Shown here: one piece after another, positions 25,201 to 33,075 of the stretch
Layout: each line of letters begins with the position of its first letter
Numbering within the stretch: the stretch's first letter is position 1
Source: Coffea arabica
Taxonomy: Eukaryota; Streptophyta; Magnoliopsida; Gentianales; Rubiaceae
Length of the DNA: 64,000 nucleotides
Assembly: GCF_036785885.1 (NCBI RefSeq)
Contig: NC_092320.1
Coordinates: 24,615,557 to 24,679,556, forward strand
Direction: 5' to 3'
Notes under the pieces: model-generated
What the model saw: only the letters and a program-made list of their open reading frames with translations
Told to the model about the DNA's origin: nothing
Database searches by the model: none
Translations under genes and position numbers: made by a program

Positions 25201-26579
25201 ATGCCTTTTTTTTTCATCATAAACTAAGAATTCTCCCTGTTAACAAGTGTCAGAACAATCCGATCTAGTTACACCATGAAAGTGTCATAATATTTCATTC
25301 TACTTATACGGAAAATGTGTCATAATATCTTATTGTACTTACATAATAGAAGCATCATGATAGATCCAATATATGACAGGCATTGAGTATCACTTTAAAT
25401 TCATATAACCTTAGATGTTCTCTAGCATTTCTTGTCATTTAAAAGTGTCATTAAAACGATAAATAATAACGTTTATAAATGCCAATAGAACTACAAATTA
25501 GGACTCGTATAACTGTCATGAACTTACAGTGACGCTAGAATGGACGACGTTTCTAGCAGAGCATCATTATAGATCAAACGTCATTACATCGAGCTATAAT
25601 AACGCTTTTAAATGTCATAAAACGACATTTTTGTAGTAGTGCTAGTTTCTCATTTTATTCTCAAGAAAATATCATAAGCTGAAATTGCTTTCCTTTCTTT
25701 TATTTCTGTTTCTCTTTTTTTTCTCTTTCATCCTTCCCAATAGAAATTCCATTTCAACGAAATTTTTTGTTTTGAATTTGTAGTTGCATATTTCTGGGTG
25801 AAGGTTTAAAAAACATCAAAAACTAATTTTGATTTTTTGTATGATGCCACGTGTCACAAATTTCAATTTGATGATTATTAATCAGGTCACAATTTCATCT
25901 TAAGATGTTTTCTTGGGAATAAAATGAGAAACTAGAAAGGAAAGAAGAAAATCCAAAATTAAAAGAATTGAAAGGCTAAAAAAATTGTATTTTAGGAAAG
26001 TGAGTTGAATATTTTTTTAATCATTTACGGAGAAGATAGAATTCTGTAATTTCTCTTTTTTAATTTCAATCATTAAGGTGAAAACTTTTGTAGGAAAGAG
26101 GAAGAATTAAATAAAGAAGAAAGAAAAAAAGAAATAAAAGAAAGGAAAACAAGGTAAATAAAAAGTCAAAATAATGCAAGGGCAATTTTATCCTAAAGGG
26201 GGTTAAGTGAGCAAAATTAAAGGTTAGGAGGTAAACTGAGAAATGAGGTATTTTTTAAGGGGATAAAATGTGATTAACCCTTCTAAAAATTGATCATTTT
26301 CAATTGATTGCACATTAACAAAAATTAATGATCTCTCAACTGGACAATCCCGCATATATGGAGCTAAAAGTATGAGAAAACTAATGAAAATGATAAGCGA
26401 AAGCAGAAATAAAAGTAATTGGATTAAAAAAAAAAGGTTACTTGATTAACGGGCCATTGAATCAGCCAGAGCTCCTTTGAATCGTTTAAATTGAGTTCAA
26501 TAAGAGGGTCCTTTTTCACTTCTTCAAATTCTTCTGGAGCTCTATACATCGCGAGTTCTTCGCTGCTACTCCCTTCCAT
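1292..26579 (-). CDS. Mediator-associated protein 2 / RPA34.5-like gene with giant first intron
   Basis: The minus-strand exons are 26442-26579 (start ATG at 26577-26579), 2537-2615, 2303-2386 and 1292-1686. All internal junctions are GT-AG and the reading phase is kept throughout. Exon 1 begins [20 protein letters not shown] and ends LIQWPVNQ. Exon 2 contains the block [17 protein letters not shown], exon 3 contains [20 protein letters not shown], and exon 4 begins with [19 protein letters not shown]. These blocks match what I know of plant Mediator-associated protein 2, a nuclear protein with an RPA34.5-like domain. An in-frame TAA at 1604-1606 would end the protein early in exon 4. The same frame stays open beyond it for about 100 Ser/Arg/Lys-rich residues to the TGA at 1292-1294, which is the expected basic tail. 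Intron 1 (2616-26441) carries the nested transposon. Either the protein is truncated or the gene is a recent pseudogene. Confidence 0.6.
1604..1606 (-). other. In-frame premature stop in last exon of the RPA34.5-like gene
   Basis: Reading exon 4 in the phase set by exons 1-3 gives GCC ATT AAA TAA ATA GTG CAA AGG. Codons on both sides continue the same frame, and the downstream part still encodes a serine- and lysine-rich tail typical of the family. A single nonsense change therefore separates conserved core and tail. A tiny intron here is unlikely, because the only possible GT-AG pair would be about 23 nt. Confidence 0.6.
2855..2863. repeat. Left 9-bp target site duplication (TTCTAAAAA)
   Basis: TTCTAAAAA lies immediately before the element terminus GGGTTAATCAC and is repeated exactly after the opposite terminus at 26281-26289. 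It occurs once at the matching unoccupied site at 43391-43399. A 9-bp duplication is the Mutator superfamily signature. Confidence 0.9.
4090..4878 (+). mobile_element. Candidate retrocopy unit around the acyl carrier protein gene
   Basis: The ACP coding region is followed by about 225 nt of 3' UTR-like sequence and an 11-nt A run at 4856-4866. The 12 bases after the A run (GATCTGTGCCGA, 4867-4878) resemble 4090-4101 upstream (GATCTATGCTGA), with two transitions. Lack of introns, terminal A tract and short direct repeats together suggest LINE-type retroposition of a spliced mRNA. The imperfect repeat alone would be weak evidence. Confidence 0.5.
4217..4630 (+). CDS. Plastid acyl carrier protein, intact intronless copy
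   Basis: This 137-residue frame is uninterrupted from ATG to TAA. ACP carries growing acyl chains on a 4'-phosphopantetheine arm during type II fatty acid synthesis in the plastid stroma. The attachment Ser is residue 92 in [18 protein letters not shown], followed by the conserved helix segment [13 protein letters not shown]. Residues 1 to about 53 are Ser-rich, basic and poor in acidic residues, as expected for a chloroplast transit peptide. The mature part starts near [14 protein letters not shown]. The first ATG of the conserved transit peptide was chosen; the frame is open upstream but without family resemblance. Plant plastid ACP genes normally contain introns and this one has none, consistent with retroposition. 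It lies between the CACTA left terminus and the TNP2 gene, on the same strand. The frame is intact while all neighbouring transposase frames are broken, so it is either young or under selection. Confidence 0.9.
   Translation: MASITGSFTSLSCSLMPNQAVNRVSKLGSVSLSISGKSFPSLRVQPARFHASCAAKPETVDKVCKIVRKQLALPDESKVAGHSNFASLGADSLDTVEIVMGLEEEFSISVEEESAQNIATVQDAADLIEKLIENKGA
4631..5738 (+). other. ACP 3' flank and TNP2 upstream region
   Basis: The first ~235 nt resemble the ACP 3' UTR, ending in an A run. The rest is AT-rich with no coding exon. It includes a local direct repeat of AAATGTCTAGAACACTTGGAT at 5461 and about 5501, and a T tract with a possible splice acceptor just before the TNP2 start. It probably holds the promoter, leader and an upstream intron of the CACTA transposase. 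Confidence 0.4.
5739..9299 (+). pseudogene. CACTA TNP2-type transposase (Transposase_21), decayed
   Basis: This was the main transposase (TNPD/TNP2) of the CACTA element. From the ATG at 5739 the order is: a transposase-associated domain ([15 protein letters not shown], cysteine-rich CPCIRCGNG), the catalytic TNP2 domain ([19 protein letters not shown]-type linker before it; [12 protein letters not shown]), then DUF4218- and DUF4216-like regions. Exons after the first are 8052-8360, 8464-8563 and 8652-9299, with GT-AG introns that keep phase. Three lesions are visible: a frameshift near 6530-6550, where the catalytic frame switches, an in-frame TAG at 7225-7227, and an in-frame TGA at 7477-7479. 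It cannot encode an active enzyme as it stands. Upstream is the ACP retrocopy and downstream the second CACTA gene. Confidence 0.85.
9500..11690 (+). pseudogene. CACTA TNPA / Transposase_24-type gene, decayed
   Basis: This is the second gene of the CACTA element, in the usual place downstream of TNP2. Small exons separated by GT-AG introns are visible: 9500-9596 ([13 protein letters not shown]), 9700-9958 ([30 protein letters not shown]), 10032-10234 ([19 protein letters not shown]), 10315-10407 ([14 protein letters not shown]), a segment at about 10483-11010 including [10 protein letters not shown], and 11270-11503 ([23 protein letters not shown]). The pattern of small basic exons with GKKWR and NKEHR motifs is typical of plant En/Spm Ptta-type proteins, thought to bind subterminal repeats. 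An in-frame TAA at 9882-9884 breaks the second exon. The last short exon around 11630-11690 is uncertain. Confidence 0.75.
11691..14490. repeat. AT-rich spacer with degenerate local duplications
   Basis: No gene is visible. From about 12200 to 12620, imperfect ~130-bp units repeat a GAGCTCGCATTTG-like core with long A/T tracts. Two diverged blocks, about 12780-13080 and 13845-14110, share motifs such as TTTTAAAACTTGCA, ACATGCATA and TTATTATAATACA, indicating an old tandem duplication with a period near 1.05 kb. The interval between them is described separately. A GACACTTAAAAGTGTC palindrome near 12048 resembles CACTA subterminal motifs. Confidence 0.5.
13445..13750 (+). repeat. Degenerate telomere-like (CCCTAAA) motif cluster
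   Basis: Two sub-blocks starting near 13391 and 13575 share the phrase GGATTACTATT...TTAAAAAT...AATCAAGGCA and then run into series of ACCCTAA, CCTAAAA and CTAAATC variants. These are irregular relatives of the plant telomere unit CCCTAAA, spaced by other bases. They are not a perfect array, so this is better read as a local expansion than a telomere remnant. Confidence 0.45.
14568..17166 (-). pseudogene. Plant mobile domain (PMD, MAIN-like) protein from a Mutator element, decayed
   Basis: The minus-strand start at 17166 gives [20 protein letters not shown]. The first exon (17166-16397) contains the PMD hallmark segments [38 protein letters not shown] and [17 protein letters not shown]. Later exon pieces are at about 16310-16195 ([14 protein letters not shown]), about 16120-15990, 15386-15750 ([20 protein letters not shown]) and 15250-14568 ([10 protein letters not shown] and an Arg-rich tail). 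PMD proteins are carried by some plant Mutator and gypsy elements, and related host genes act in silencing. Lesions are a 1-nt frameshift near 16435, an in-frame TAG at 15386 and an in-frame TGA at 15057. It lies directly downstream of MURA on the same strand, so the two probably came as one Mutator module. Confidence 0.75.
17803..20618 (-). pseudogene. Mutator MURA-type transposase (MULE domain), decayed
   Basis: The reading frame runs from a splice acceptor at 20619-20620 to TGA at 17803-17805. In order: an N-terminal PB1-like region ([18 protein letters not shown]), an acidic linker, a Mutator DNA-binding region ([19 protein letters not shown] with CDWCVRA), the MULE catalytic core with first acid in [16 protein letters not shown] and second in FDRHNGT, then the SWIM motif ACSCGK...[10 protein letters not shown], and a C-terminal zinc knuckle [14 protein letters not shown]. 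Four stops interrupt the same frame: 19888-19890, 18835-18837, 18139-18141 and 18022-18024. The two at 18835 and 18139 fall on conserved Trp positions. About 11-14 residues after KGKLL appear to be missing. This is an autonomous-type transposase gone inactive. Matching TIRs for this inner Mutator element were not found. Confidence 0.85.
20619..21190. other. Upstream region of the MURA gene
   Basis: No coding exon is recognised. Near 20820-20925 sits one copy of the recurrent AGAGTCTCCCCTA...ACTAAAACTCCCTG motif, followed by a second partial ACTAAAACTCCCTGC copy. The rest is AT-rich. This is probably an upstream intron or the leader of MURA. Confidence 0.4.
21195..23280 (+). repeat. Four tandem ~430-bp repeats upstream of MURA
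   Basis: Units begin with CTTTAAATCCATC at 21195, 21619, 22056 and 22861. The first two are nearly identical. The third is diverged and followed by an extra ~370 bp, and the fourth is moderately diverged. Each unit contains GACTTGTATC(A/G)AATTC-like and CCCAAGCTTGT-like blocks, and ends in GACAGAGTCTCCCCTATAAA followed by GGCTAAAACTCCCTGTCAAA. No frame is shared between units. The units lie 5' of the MURA transposase, so they may be promoter or intron duplications of that Mutator element. Confidence 0.75.
23281..24600. other. AT-rich stretch without recognisable gene
   Basis: Several short open frames occur by chance in this AT-rich DNA, but none shows family motifs. Short local repeats occur near 23540-23650 (ACTAATTATTGTAATTATTA and ACAAGACATATT / ACAGGGCGTATT variants). 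The right end of the inner Mutator module should lie in or near here, but I could not find terminal inverted repeats. Confidence 0.4.
24608..25227. other. GC-rich unidentified segment, possible captured gene fragment
   Basis: Composition changes sharply to GC-rich between about 24640 and 25060, unlike both flanks. The plus strand has a 201-codon open frame from 24622, rich in Arg and Trp. The minus strand has shorter ones. I recognise no domain in any frame. Local GGGTCGGCAAT and GGCAAT repeats occur near 24693-24750. It sits just inside the CACTA right terminus, a position where captured host fragments are often found. It could be the 5' UTR or first exon of an unknown gene; no function is assigned. 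Confidence 0.35.
26281..26289. repeat. Right 9-bp target site duplication (TTCTAAAAA)
   Basis: This is an exact copy of 2855-2863, abutting the Mutator terminus ...GTGATTAACCC. It is followed by TTGATCATTTTCAATTGATTGCACATTAAC, the host intron sequence also present after the empty site at 43400. Confidence 0.9.
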
Positions 26580-26912
26580 CGATTTTTAGGGTTTTAGCGG
26601 CGGAGTTTTAGTACAGAACTGGAAGTGACGCAGGTTAACGGGTTTTAGTACAGAACAGGAATCCTAATCCTATCCTATCCTAAACTACATAAAGCCTCAA
26701 ATCCTCATCTACAGTCAATTGTCCTGGTTTCGTGTAATTCGGGTGCTGATTTTGGACTTTGTGTCTTTTCCCTGGCTGTGGAGTTGACATCTTATCGTAT
26801 TGCTGTCCTCATTTCTGATTTTATGATCGTTTACATTTCGATTCTCTAATATTGGTTTCTTTGTAATTAATATTCCAATTTTGTACTTTGTGGCCTTTGG
26901 CTGTCATGCCTC
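26580..26912 (-). promoter_or_regulatory. Upstream region of the RPA34.5-like gene
   Basis: Just upstream of the ATG is a purine/CTAAAA-rich leader containing AACCCTAAAA, resembling telo-box leaders common in plant genes for translation and polymerase components. The phrase GTTTTAGTACAGAAC is repeated at about 26604 and 26642. No clear TATA box was identified. The region is placed by position rather than by a definitive motif. Confidence 0.35.
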
Positions 26913-27501
26913 TAAGGGTGTAAATCGGAATCGAAATCGATAATTCAAAATATTGAAATCGAAATTTTTCACAAATTTGATATCAAAATTTTTGATCGAT
27001 TTCGATTTCGAATTCACCAACTCCGAATTCAAATTCGTTCCGAATTCAATTCGAAATTCAGTAAATTCCGATTTCACCGAATTCATAAATATAAAATTAT
27101 TATTATTATTATTATTATTATTACATAAATATTATATTACATATATATAAAAATATATATACGAAAATGAATTTGAAATCGAAATAGAAATTCCAAATCA
27201 CCAAATTCAAGAATATAAAAATTATTATAATAATATAAATGTTATATTATATATATATATATGAAAAACATATTTGAAATCGAAATAGGAATTCCGAATT
27301 CCGATTTTCGATTCCGATTTCGAATTGTGAATTTGAAATCCGAATTTCCGATTTGAAAAATCCCGTTACCGAATTCGATCCGATTTCGTTTAATTTGAAA
27401 TCGGATATTTTGATTTCCATTCCGAATTACTGAATTCGACATTCCGAATTCTATTCGAATTCGGTCGATAAATCGATATTTTTCAATTATGCACACCCTT
27501 A
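26913..27501. mobile_element. hAT-type MITE (589 bp)
   Basis: The termini are TAAGGGTGT at the left and its inverse ACACCCTTA at the right. They are flanked by the perfect 8-bp duplication CATGCCTC (26905-26912 and 27502-27509), which is diagnostic of hAT elements. The interior is a dense field of GAATTCGAAATCGATTTCG-like degenerate palindromic units with an ATT microsatellite at about 27097-27123. It encodes nothing. Confidence 0.85.
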
Positions 27502-28281
27502 CATGCCTCTGCCTTTGTTTCCCTCGAAAAATCTACATATGAATCTACAATATATATGTATTGGTTGTGTCCGTTTTTATAATAGGATATGAATTTTTTG
27601 CAAAATTTGAGTCTAGAATCTTGATATATTAATTGTCTCCGTTTTTATTTTTTCATATACGATTTTCTGCAAAATATATATATGAATTTTCTGCATGACA
27701 TAAATACATGCACAAAAAAATTGCATCTCTAGAAATATTGATTTTCTCACCAAAATAAATAAATGCACAAAAATTCCTTGGTTGCCCAATAAATTATAAA
27801 TCAATTGTGCTCCTTTTTATTACCTTATATTCATATAAAAATCCTAGTTGAACAGTTTTTGTTAATTATATTAAATTATTAGCTTATAGAGTTTACATTT
27901 TAAGACCGAGTGACATAAATAAATATAGCAAATACAAAGTGATAATTAGTTAGATATTTGGCTATAAATAAATAAAAAATATTGGTTTTACAAAAAATGC
28001 TTGCCAGTAAAGTGATCATTAATTACATTCTCGTTCTAAAAAATGTAAGATAATTTCCCTGTATTTCAAAAATGTTACTTTCACGATATTTGTTTTCAGC
28101 GTTGCTTTTATTCTCTATAAAAATGATAATTAATTGGATATTTGCTTGAAAAAATATAGGATAGTTTCCCTCTATTTAAAAAATGTTACTTTGATAATAT
28201 TCCTTAATTAATAAATTATTACCATGGCGTGTGTTGTTTCTATAGAATTGTGTAGTCACAATTTTTTGTTTTCTTTAACCG
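27502..28281. other. AT-rich intergenic DNA
   Basis: No gene is visible. A phrase of the form AAAATGTAAGATAATTTCCCTGTATTTCAAAAATGTTACTTT near 28037 is repeated in diverged form near 28152, so there is a small local duplication of about 115-190 bp. Confidence 0.4.
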
Positions 28282-28302
28282 TCTCTCTCTCTCTCTCTCT
28301 CT
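28282..28302. repeat. (CT)n microsatellite at LINE 3' end
   Basis: A 21-nt TC/CT tract followed by six T residues lies at the 3' end of the minus-strand LINE fragment. The T run is the LINE poly(A) on the other strand. GTCTCT also occurs at the far side of the LINE near 36120, so the tract may include an expanded target duplication. Confidence 0.6.
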
Positions 28303-28863
28303 TTTTTGAAAGAAAACCTCTATTCATTGCAAATCGTCAAGGGCAGCATCAGTAACAATCTTGGGGAAGTTTACAAACCATACCCTGCTTCTCTTAAGAG
28401 ATAACGACAATTTTGACATGATGAGGGCAGGAACATTTTTGGTCCTCCTTACATAACTAACCTTAACAAAATCAAAAGAATTCAGCATAGATCTGATGCC
28501 ATGAATTAAATTACCTATCAATGACAAATCGGGTTCATTGCTATTAATCCTTTGAATAATATTTAAAGCATCCCCTTCGAGCAAAAAAATGTGTGATTCC
28601 AAAGTCTCTTCCAAAAAGCACTAAGAAATGCCAAGCATTCCACACGTTCTGCATTGTGAGCTCCATTAACCCGTGCAGCCATTACAGCCTCCACTTGACC
28701 CAAGTGATTCCTGACCACCACACCAACTCCAGCTGCTTCTTCAAAGAAGGCTCCATCCGCATTAATTTTCAGATAACTCTCATCTGGTGCAACCCATTTG
28801 GTAGTCTCCATATGTCGTCGTGTTCCTTTCTTGTTGTGGATATTCCAATACTCATGTAAGAAA
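28303..28863 (-). pseudogene. LINE 3' fragment: RNase H-like (RVT_3) domain
   Basis: The minus-strand frames 28811-28563 and 28614-28324 together cover an RNase H-like domain. Visible hallmarks are YLKINADGAFFEEAAGVG, then RVECLAFL, LLEGDALNII and SYVRRTKNVPA. A frameshift separates the two frames near 28610. The 3' end runs into a short A tract on the minus strand. This is the downstream part of the LINE whose reverse transcriptase lies at 33076-36130. The two parts are separated by the solo LTR at 28864-33070, and the sequence reads continuously when that insert is skipped. Confidence 0.8.
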
Positions 28864-31800
28864 TGTGATAACTCGAGAAAATTATGTGTATGCTTTGCAT
28901 TTATTTTATTTTATTTATTTGCTTTGATATTAGAAATATAACATATAATGATTAAATAGTTAAATTAAATGTCTAATTGAATCCCTATAAAATTGAGAAT
29001 TTAGAAAATATCCTAGAATAGTGTAGAAAAATTTTATGAATTAAATAAATATATGGTATGCATATAGTAATTTATGTCATTTGCAAATATTACTAGACAC
29101 GTAACATATACTAGAAGTTCAATAAGTATATGTCTAATAAGTTTTTCTTAAAGCTAAATGTGTCATAATCGACTAGATCAACGTAAGAAAATTTTCCACG
29201 AAAATACAAATTAAGTTAGGAGTGATTGTATGAAATAATAAACTAAAAGACCAAATTAACCTTGGATTTCGGATAAACTACCATGCAGCCACGCAAGTCA
29301 TCAGAATTTCACAAAACAAGAACCGAGAGAGGAAATACTTGGAGGGATTAGAACCTACTGGAAGCTAGATAACTGTCTGTTAAGTTCAAGCGGTGGAAAG
29401 GAAAAGGAGTAGAAATTGTCTGACAGTTTGGGCGGTGGAACATTTGCTGAGTTAAACAATGACCGAGAGAAAGGAAGTGCTCCCATTTTGGACTTCAACA
29501 GAGACCAAAACCAAGAGAGGAATCAAATAGGAGTGGGCTGTTTCATTTGATAGCAGAAACCGTGAGGAGCAAAAGAGAGAAACAGAGTGTGAAGCTTTCT
29601 TCCTCCTCCAACCTCAAAACCGTGAGCAAAAGTGCGAGATAGGGAGAGAAATTTGGCTAGCTTCATCACCTGCTAACCATAATCGAAAAACAATAATTGC
29701 AAGGAGAAGGGGAGTGAGAATCTGGTGCTAGGAATTGAGGAATCGAAGCAGAGGTTTTGAGCAGTTTGCAATTAGCGGACTTTGGGGGAAAAGAGGTAAG
29801 ATTCTGTTGAAATTCTCGGCTTATTTAGTGTAATTGGATATATATGAGCTGCATGTTAAGTTTTAGCATGGAAATGAATTTTTGACCGAGGAAAAATTCT
29901 GGTTTGAAACTGAGTTTAAAGCTGGAATTTGCCACTGTTATTAACATTTCTCGGGATAATAATGTTAAGAGGTGCATGTAACAGATTTATCTTCAGTTTA
30001 TAAGGTGAAATATAGCCATAGGAACTTGTGAAAATTGGAACTGCGAGCCTGAAAGAAATCTGATGCAGGCTGCTATGCATTAGGTTTTGCAGCTTTGCGC
30101 AGACCTGAGTTTTCGTTCAATTTTTCTTCTAAATTCTGGTCATGAACTGCCCTGTTTTGCTTAGGGTAAATTGTAGTTGAATCAAAACACTCTGTACTAT
30201 GATTTGGAATAGAAAACTAAGGAGGAACGAAAGGGGGAAAAAAACGAGTTGCAACGTTACTACCTCCTGAACCTGTTGGCTTCGACTGAGAAGGACAGAT
30301 AGCAAATTTTAGATATTCCCTGCAAACGCGTTAGCTTCTAAACTAACTTATAGAGTTGAAACATGTCATAATGCCTCTAAACCTCAACAAGAAAGACAGA
30401 AACGAGTAGGAACTAAACCGAATGTTGAAGGGAGAATAAGTTCAGTGACTGCAGGAAGAGTGGTCGAGAAAATGAAGCAGAATGTGCAACTTCTTGTTTG
30501 ATATACTGGAAACACTTACTAGCAAACACATGAAATACGTGTAATCTTTTGTCGCAATTGAAAGGTACCTTGCAACCAGTAAACTTAGGAAAGGACTAGC
30601 TGAGTTTGGCAAAAGAAAGCTGATGCATTCCGCGGTGATGCTGAGAAGGAGGAAATCAACTCTTGACCAGTTTTCTTCCAATTTCCAACACTATAAACTT
30701 TCATAGATGATAGCCAAGGCTGCTTTGTGGTTTAGTAACTATGTTTAGCACTATGAGTAGAGTTAAACTGAGGCAAATAAGGAGGAAAGCTGTGAGTCAA
30801 GCTTCTGAATTACATCATGGCCGAGAGAGAGGGAAGAGTTTGATCAGTCTTTCCTTTGAGTTTAGCTACCAATTTTCTACGTTCTGTTTAAGGCCACTTT
30901 GTAGCTTAATAAATATGATTTGCCTGTTTAGTTGGAACATGAAATTGAAAGGAAAGATTTGAGAAAATAACCAAATGTTGGGCTGATATATTGCTAGGAA
31001 GCTACTTGAAGGCCATGATAGCTGATGGCAGTTTTTGGTAGGGGAATTTGGTTAACTTGCTGAAACTATGAGTCATGTACCTTAATTCATGGTGGACAGA
31101 ATGTGTATTGTGTTTGGTGACCTAGGCAAGTAAAAGATAGAAACTCTACCAAAAACTTTGAAGTAAGGTTGCTGGAAATTTGTTTAATGGTCACTCTCAT
31201 GTGATATTTGGAAAATTTCATGATAATTGGCTGCCATCTTGAGTGAGACGTTGTACAATATCCTGTCCCTGTTCTTATGTGCACCCTATTGACTTTTAAC
31301 ATTTGAAAGACTGGTAAAACCTTAGGGAATTCTAGCTAAAACTAGTAAAGAAAAGCGGAGATCCAAACTATTATATTGTTGGAGAAACTAACGTTTGATG
31401 GAATGGATTGCTGGAAATAGATGCTGCTTGCCTTGATCTATGCTAGACCAAAAGTACATTGAAATACTTAAAACTATAAGCAAGTAAAAGAGTGAAGTTT
31501 TATTGAAAACTTGAAGTATACAGCTGGAATTTTGGTTTGTTGGTTGAAATGAGGGTTAGTTAAGCTTTCTATGTTATTTTTGGAAACTCTAAGGTAACTA
31601 GTTGTAGCTATATACATTAAACGGCTTCTAACCACTTAATCTTGCCTTCATAAACATTTTAAAGACTTTAGAACTTGAGGGGGCTGGTTTTGTCAAACCA
31701 AATCTAAACTACAAACAACTTAGAATCCGGTTTAGTTTAAAAAGGAACGAATGAAGTGTTCATAGGGCATAATCATTAAATATTGAATTGAGCAAGATAT

Positions 31801-33070
31801 AATCTTGGTTTAAACAGACAAGACTATAAACTTGGAATATGTATATTTTTTGTTTAAAATGATAAAGTTGATAAGTTTGGAGATAAAATTTAAGAAAAGG
31901 TTGGATATATTATATCTCGTATTTTAAAGCCAAAACTTGACTTTAATAAGTTTAAATTATAAGGTAACAAATGATAAGTGATTATCTATGAATTGTATCT
32001 TCATTTTAGAGTTATAAATTTATCTCAGGGGGTAGCTGTGAGCCAGAAAACAACCCCAGGTTCGAGAGTAATTTATTTGGAATTTGGTGAGTGTTTCCGA
32101 ATTTATGTGTTTAACTGTTTATGGTTACTTAAGTGAAATTATGTGATAAGTGTACATATTATGAAATATTGTTAAGTGATTCATTGTAAAGTGTATCTCA
32201 ATTGTCCTTCGCCCTCTAAGTCGAGAGTGTACTTTATCGCACTTGACTTAGTTAAGTTTGAAGGTTGATAATTGACTCAATGTTACTGTAAGTGTGCATA
32301 AATATAAGCCGTATGTGTACTTTACCGTATTGGCTGAACTGGGCCCCAAAATCCTTTGTTCAACAAACTATTCGAGCTAGCAAAGGGCTTGGTCGGATAG
32401 AACGGAAGCTTTGGGTAAATATTTCGGTATACTCGAGTATTACTCTGAAGTTAGGAGATCATTGAACTAATTATTGAATGTAGGGGATTGTTTATTGTTT
32501 TAGAGGACATAAGGAGGTGAATGGGCGGAGTGTGCAATGATATTGAAATGCATGTACAATCACAATGAAATGAATGTCTCACGACACTGCAATGACTATA
32601 CAGTGATGTTGAAATGATTCCTAGAAAGAGTTTGTATCCTTTTGAAAGTAACTATACAGTGAAATGTTCATTACTTGCTTAATTTTACCGGTTCAAATGT
32701 TTATTGAATGTTACTTGTTCTGCAAACCTCACTGAGTTTTAACTCAACCCTTTAGTTTTGTTTTCCTTACAGGAGTTGGTGGTCGGGAAACAAACGAGAG
32801 AGCTTAGGGTGTTAACATGAAGTCTTCGTGATTGTAAATTATCTAGTATCATACCACGGCTGAAGTTTTGTATTAAACTTGGCATAGTAAAAGATTTGAA
32901 CGTGTGGTTTTAGTATACCACAATATTATCTCTAAAGTTAATGTAAGATTGATGAGAGTTTATCAAATGTTATCTCTGAAGTTAATGTTAGTGAATGATT
33001 CCTGGCGAGAGCCAGGCGGGCGGTCCGCTAACTTCTAGGGTATGCCCTAGGAAAAGATGGGGCCATCACA
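28864..33070. mobile_element. Solo LTR of a large Ty3/gypsy-type retrotransposon (4.2 kb)
   Basis: The element starts TGTGATAACTCG and ends GGGGCCATCACA, so it has the canonical TG...CA with a short inverted terminal match. It is flanked by the 5-bp duplication AGAAA (28859-28863 and 33071-33075). No gag-pol coding is found inside and no second LTR is present, so it is a solo LTR left by recombination. The segment near 32716-32772 (CCTCACTGAGTTTTAACTCAACCC...TTTTCCTTACAG) resembles the 3' part of Del/Tekay-type LTRs as I remember them. It interrupts the LINE at the join between its linker and RNase H regions. The Tekay assignment is inference. Confidence 0.75.
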
Positions 33071-33075
33071 AGAAA

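Larger units (their letters stand above)
3192..25641 (+). mobile_element. CACTA (En/Spm-type) element, 22.4 kb, with captured cargo
   Basis: The left terminus reads CACAACTACAAAA and the reverse complement of the right terminus reads CACTACTACAAAA, one mismatch in 13. Both are flanked by the 3-bp duplication CTA (3189-3191 and 25642-25644), as expected for CACTA elements. Subterminal AAAGTGTCA-like motifs recur in both orientations near both ends. The plus-strand order TNP2-type then TNPA-type transposase gene is standard for the superfamily. The element also contains an acyl carrier protein copy near its 5' end and a complete Mutator coding module near its 3' half. All transposase frames are broken, so it is not autonomous now. 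An internal GACACTTAAAAGTGTC palindrome near 12048 may mark an older 3' end, so part of 12.1-25.2 kb could be later insertions. Confidence 0.75.
2864..26280. mobile_element. Mutator-type long-TIR element, split by a CACTA element
   Basis: The two ends are inverted copies. The first ~328 bases (2864-3191), starting GGGTTAATCACATTTTATCC, match the reverse complement of about 25946-26280 with few differences. The inverted repeat then resumes beyond the CACTA insertion: 25645-25692 is the inward continuation of the left repeat and matches the reverse complement of about 25900-25945. Removing the CACTA insert leaves a non-autonomous MULE of about 0.96 kb with TIRs near 380 bp and no coding capacity. 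The 9-bp flanking duplication and the intact empty site at 43391 confirm the boundaries. It sits in intron 1 of the RPA34.5-like gene. The total span of 23,417 bp includes the nested element. Confidence 0.88.

Noticed and set aside
2864..26280. Interpretation as one giant autonomous Mutator element using the internal MURA
   Set aside because: The left TIR is interrupted by CACTA termini with their own 3-bp duplication and resumes at 25645. MURA therefore belongs to the nested insert, not to the outer element.
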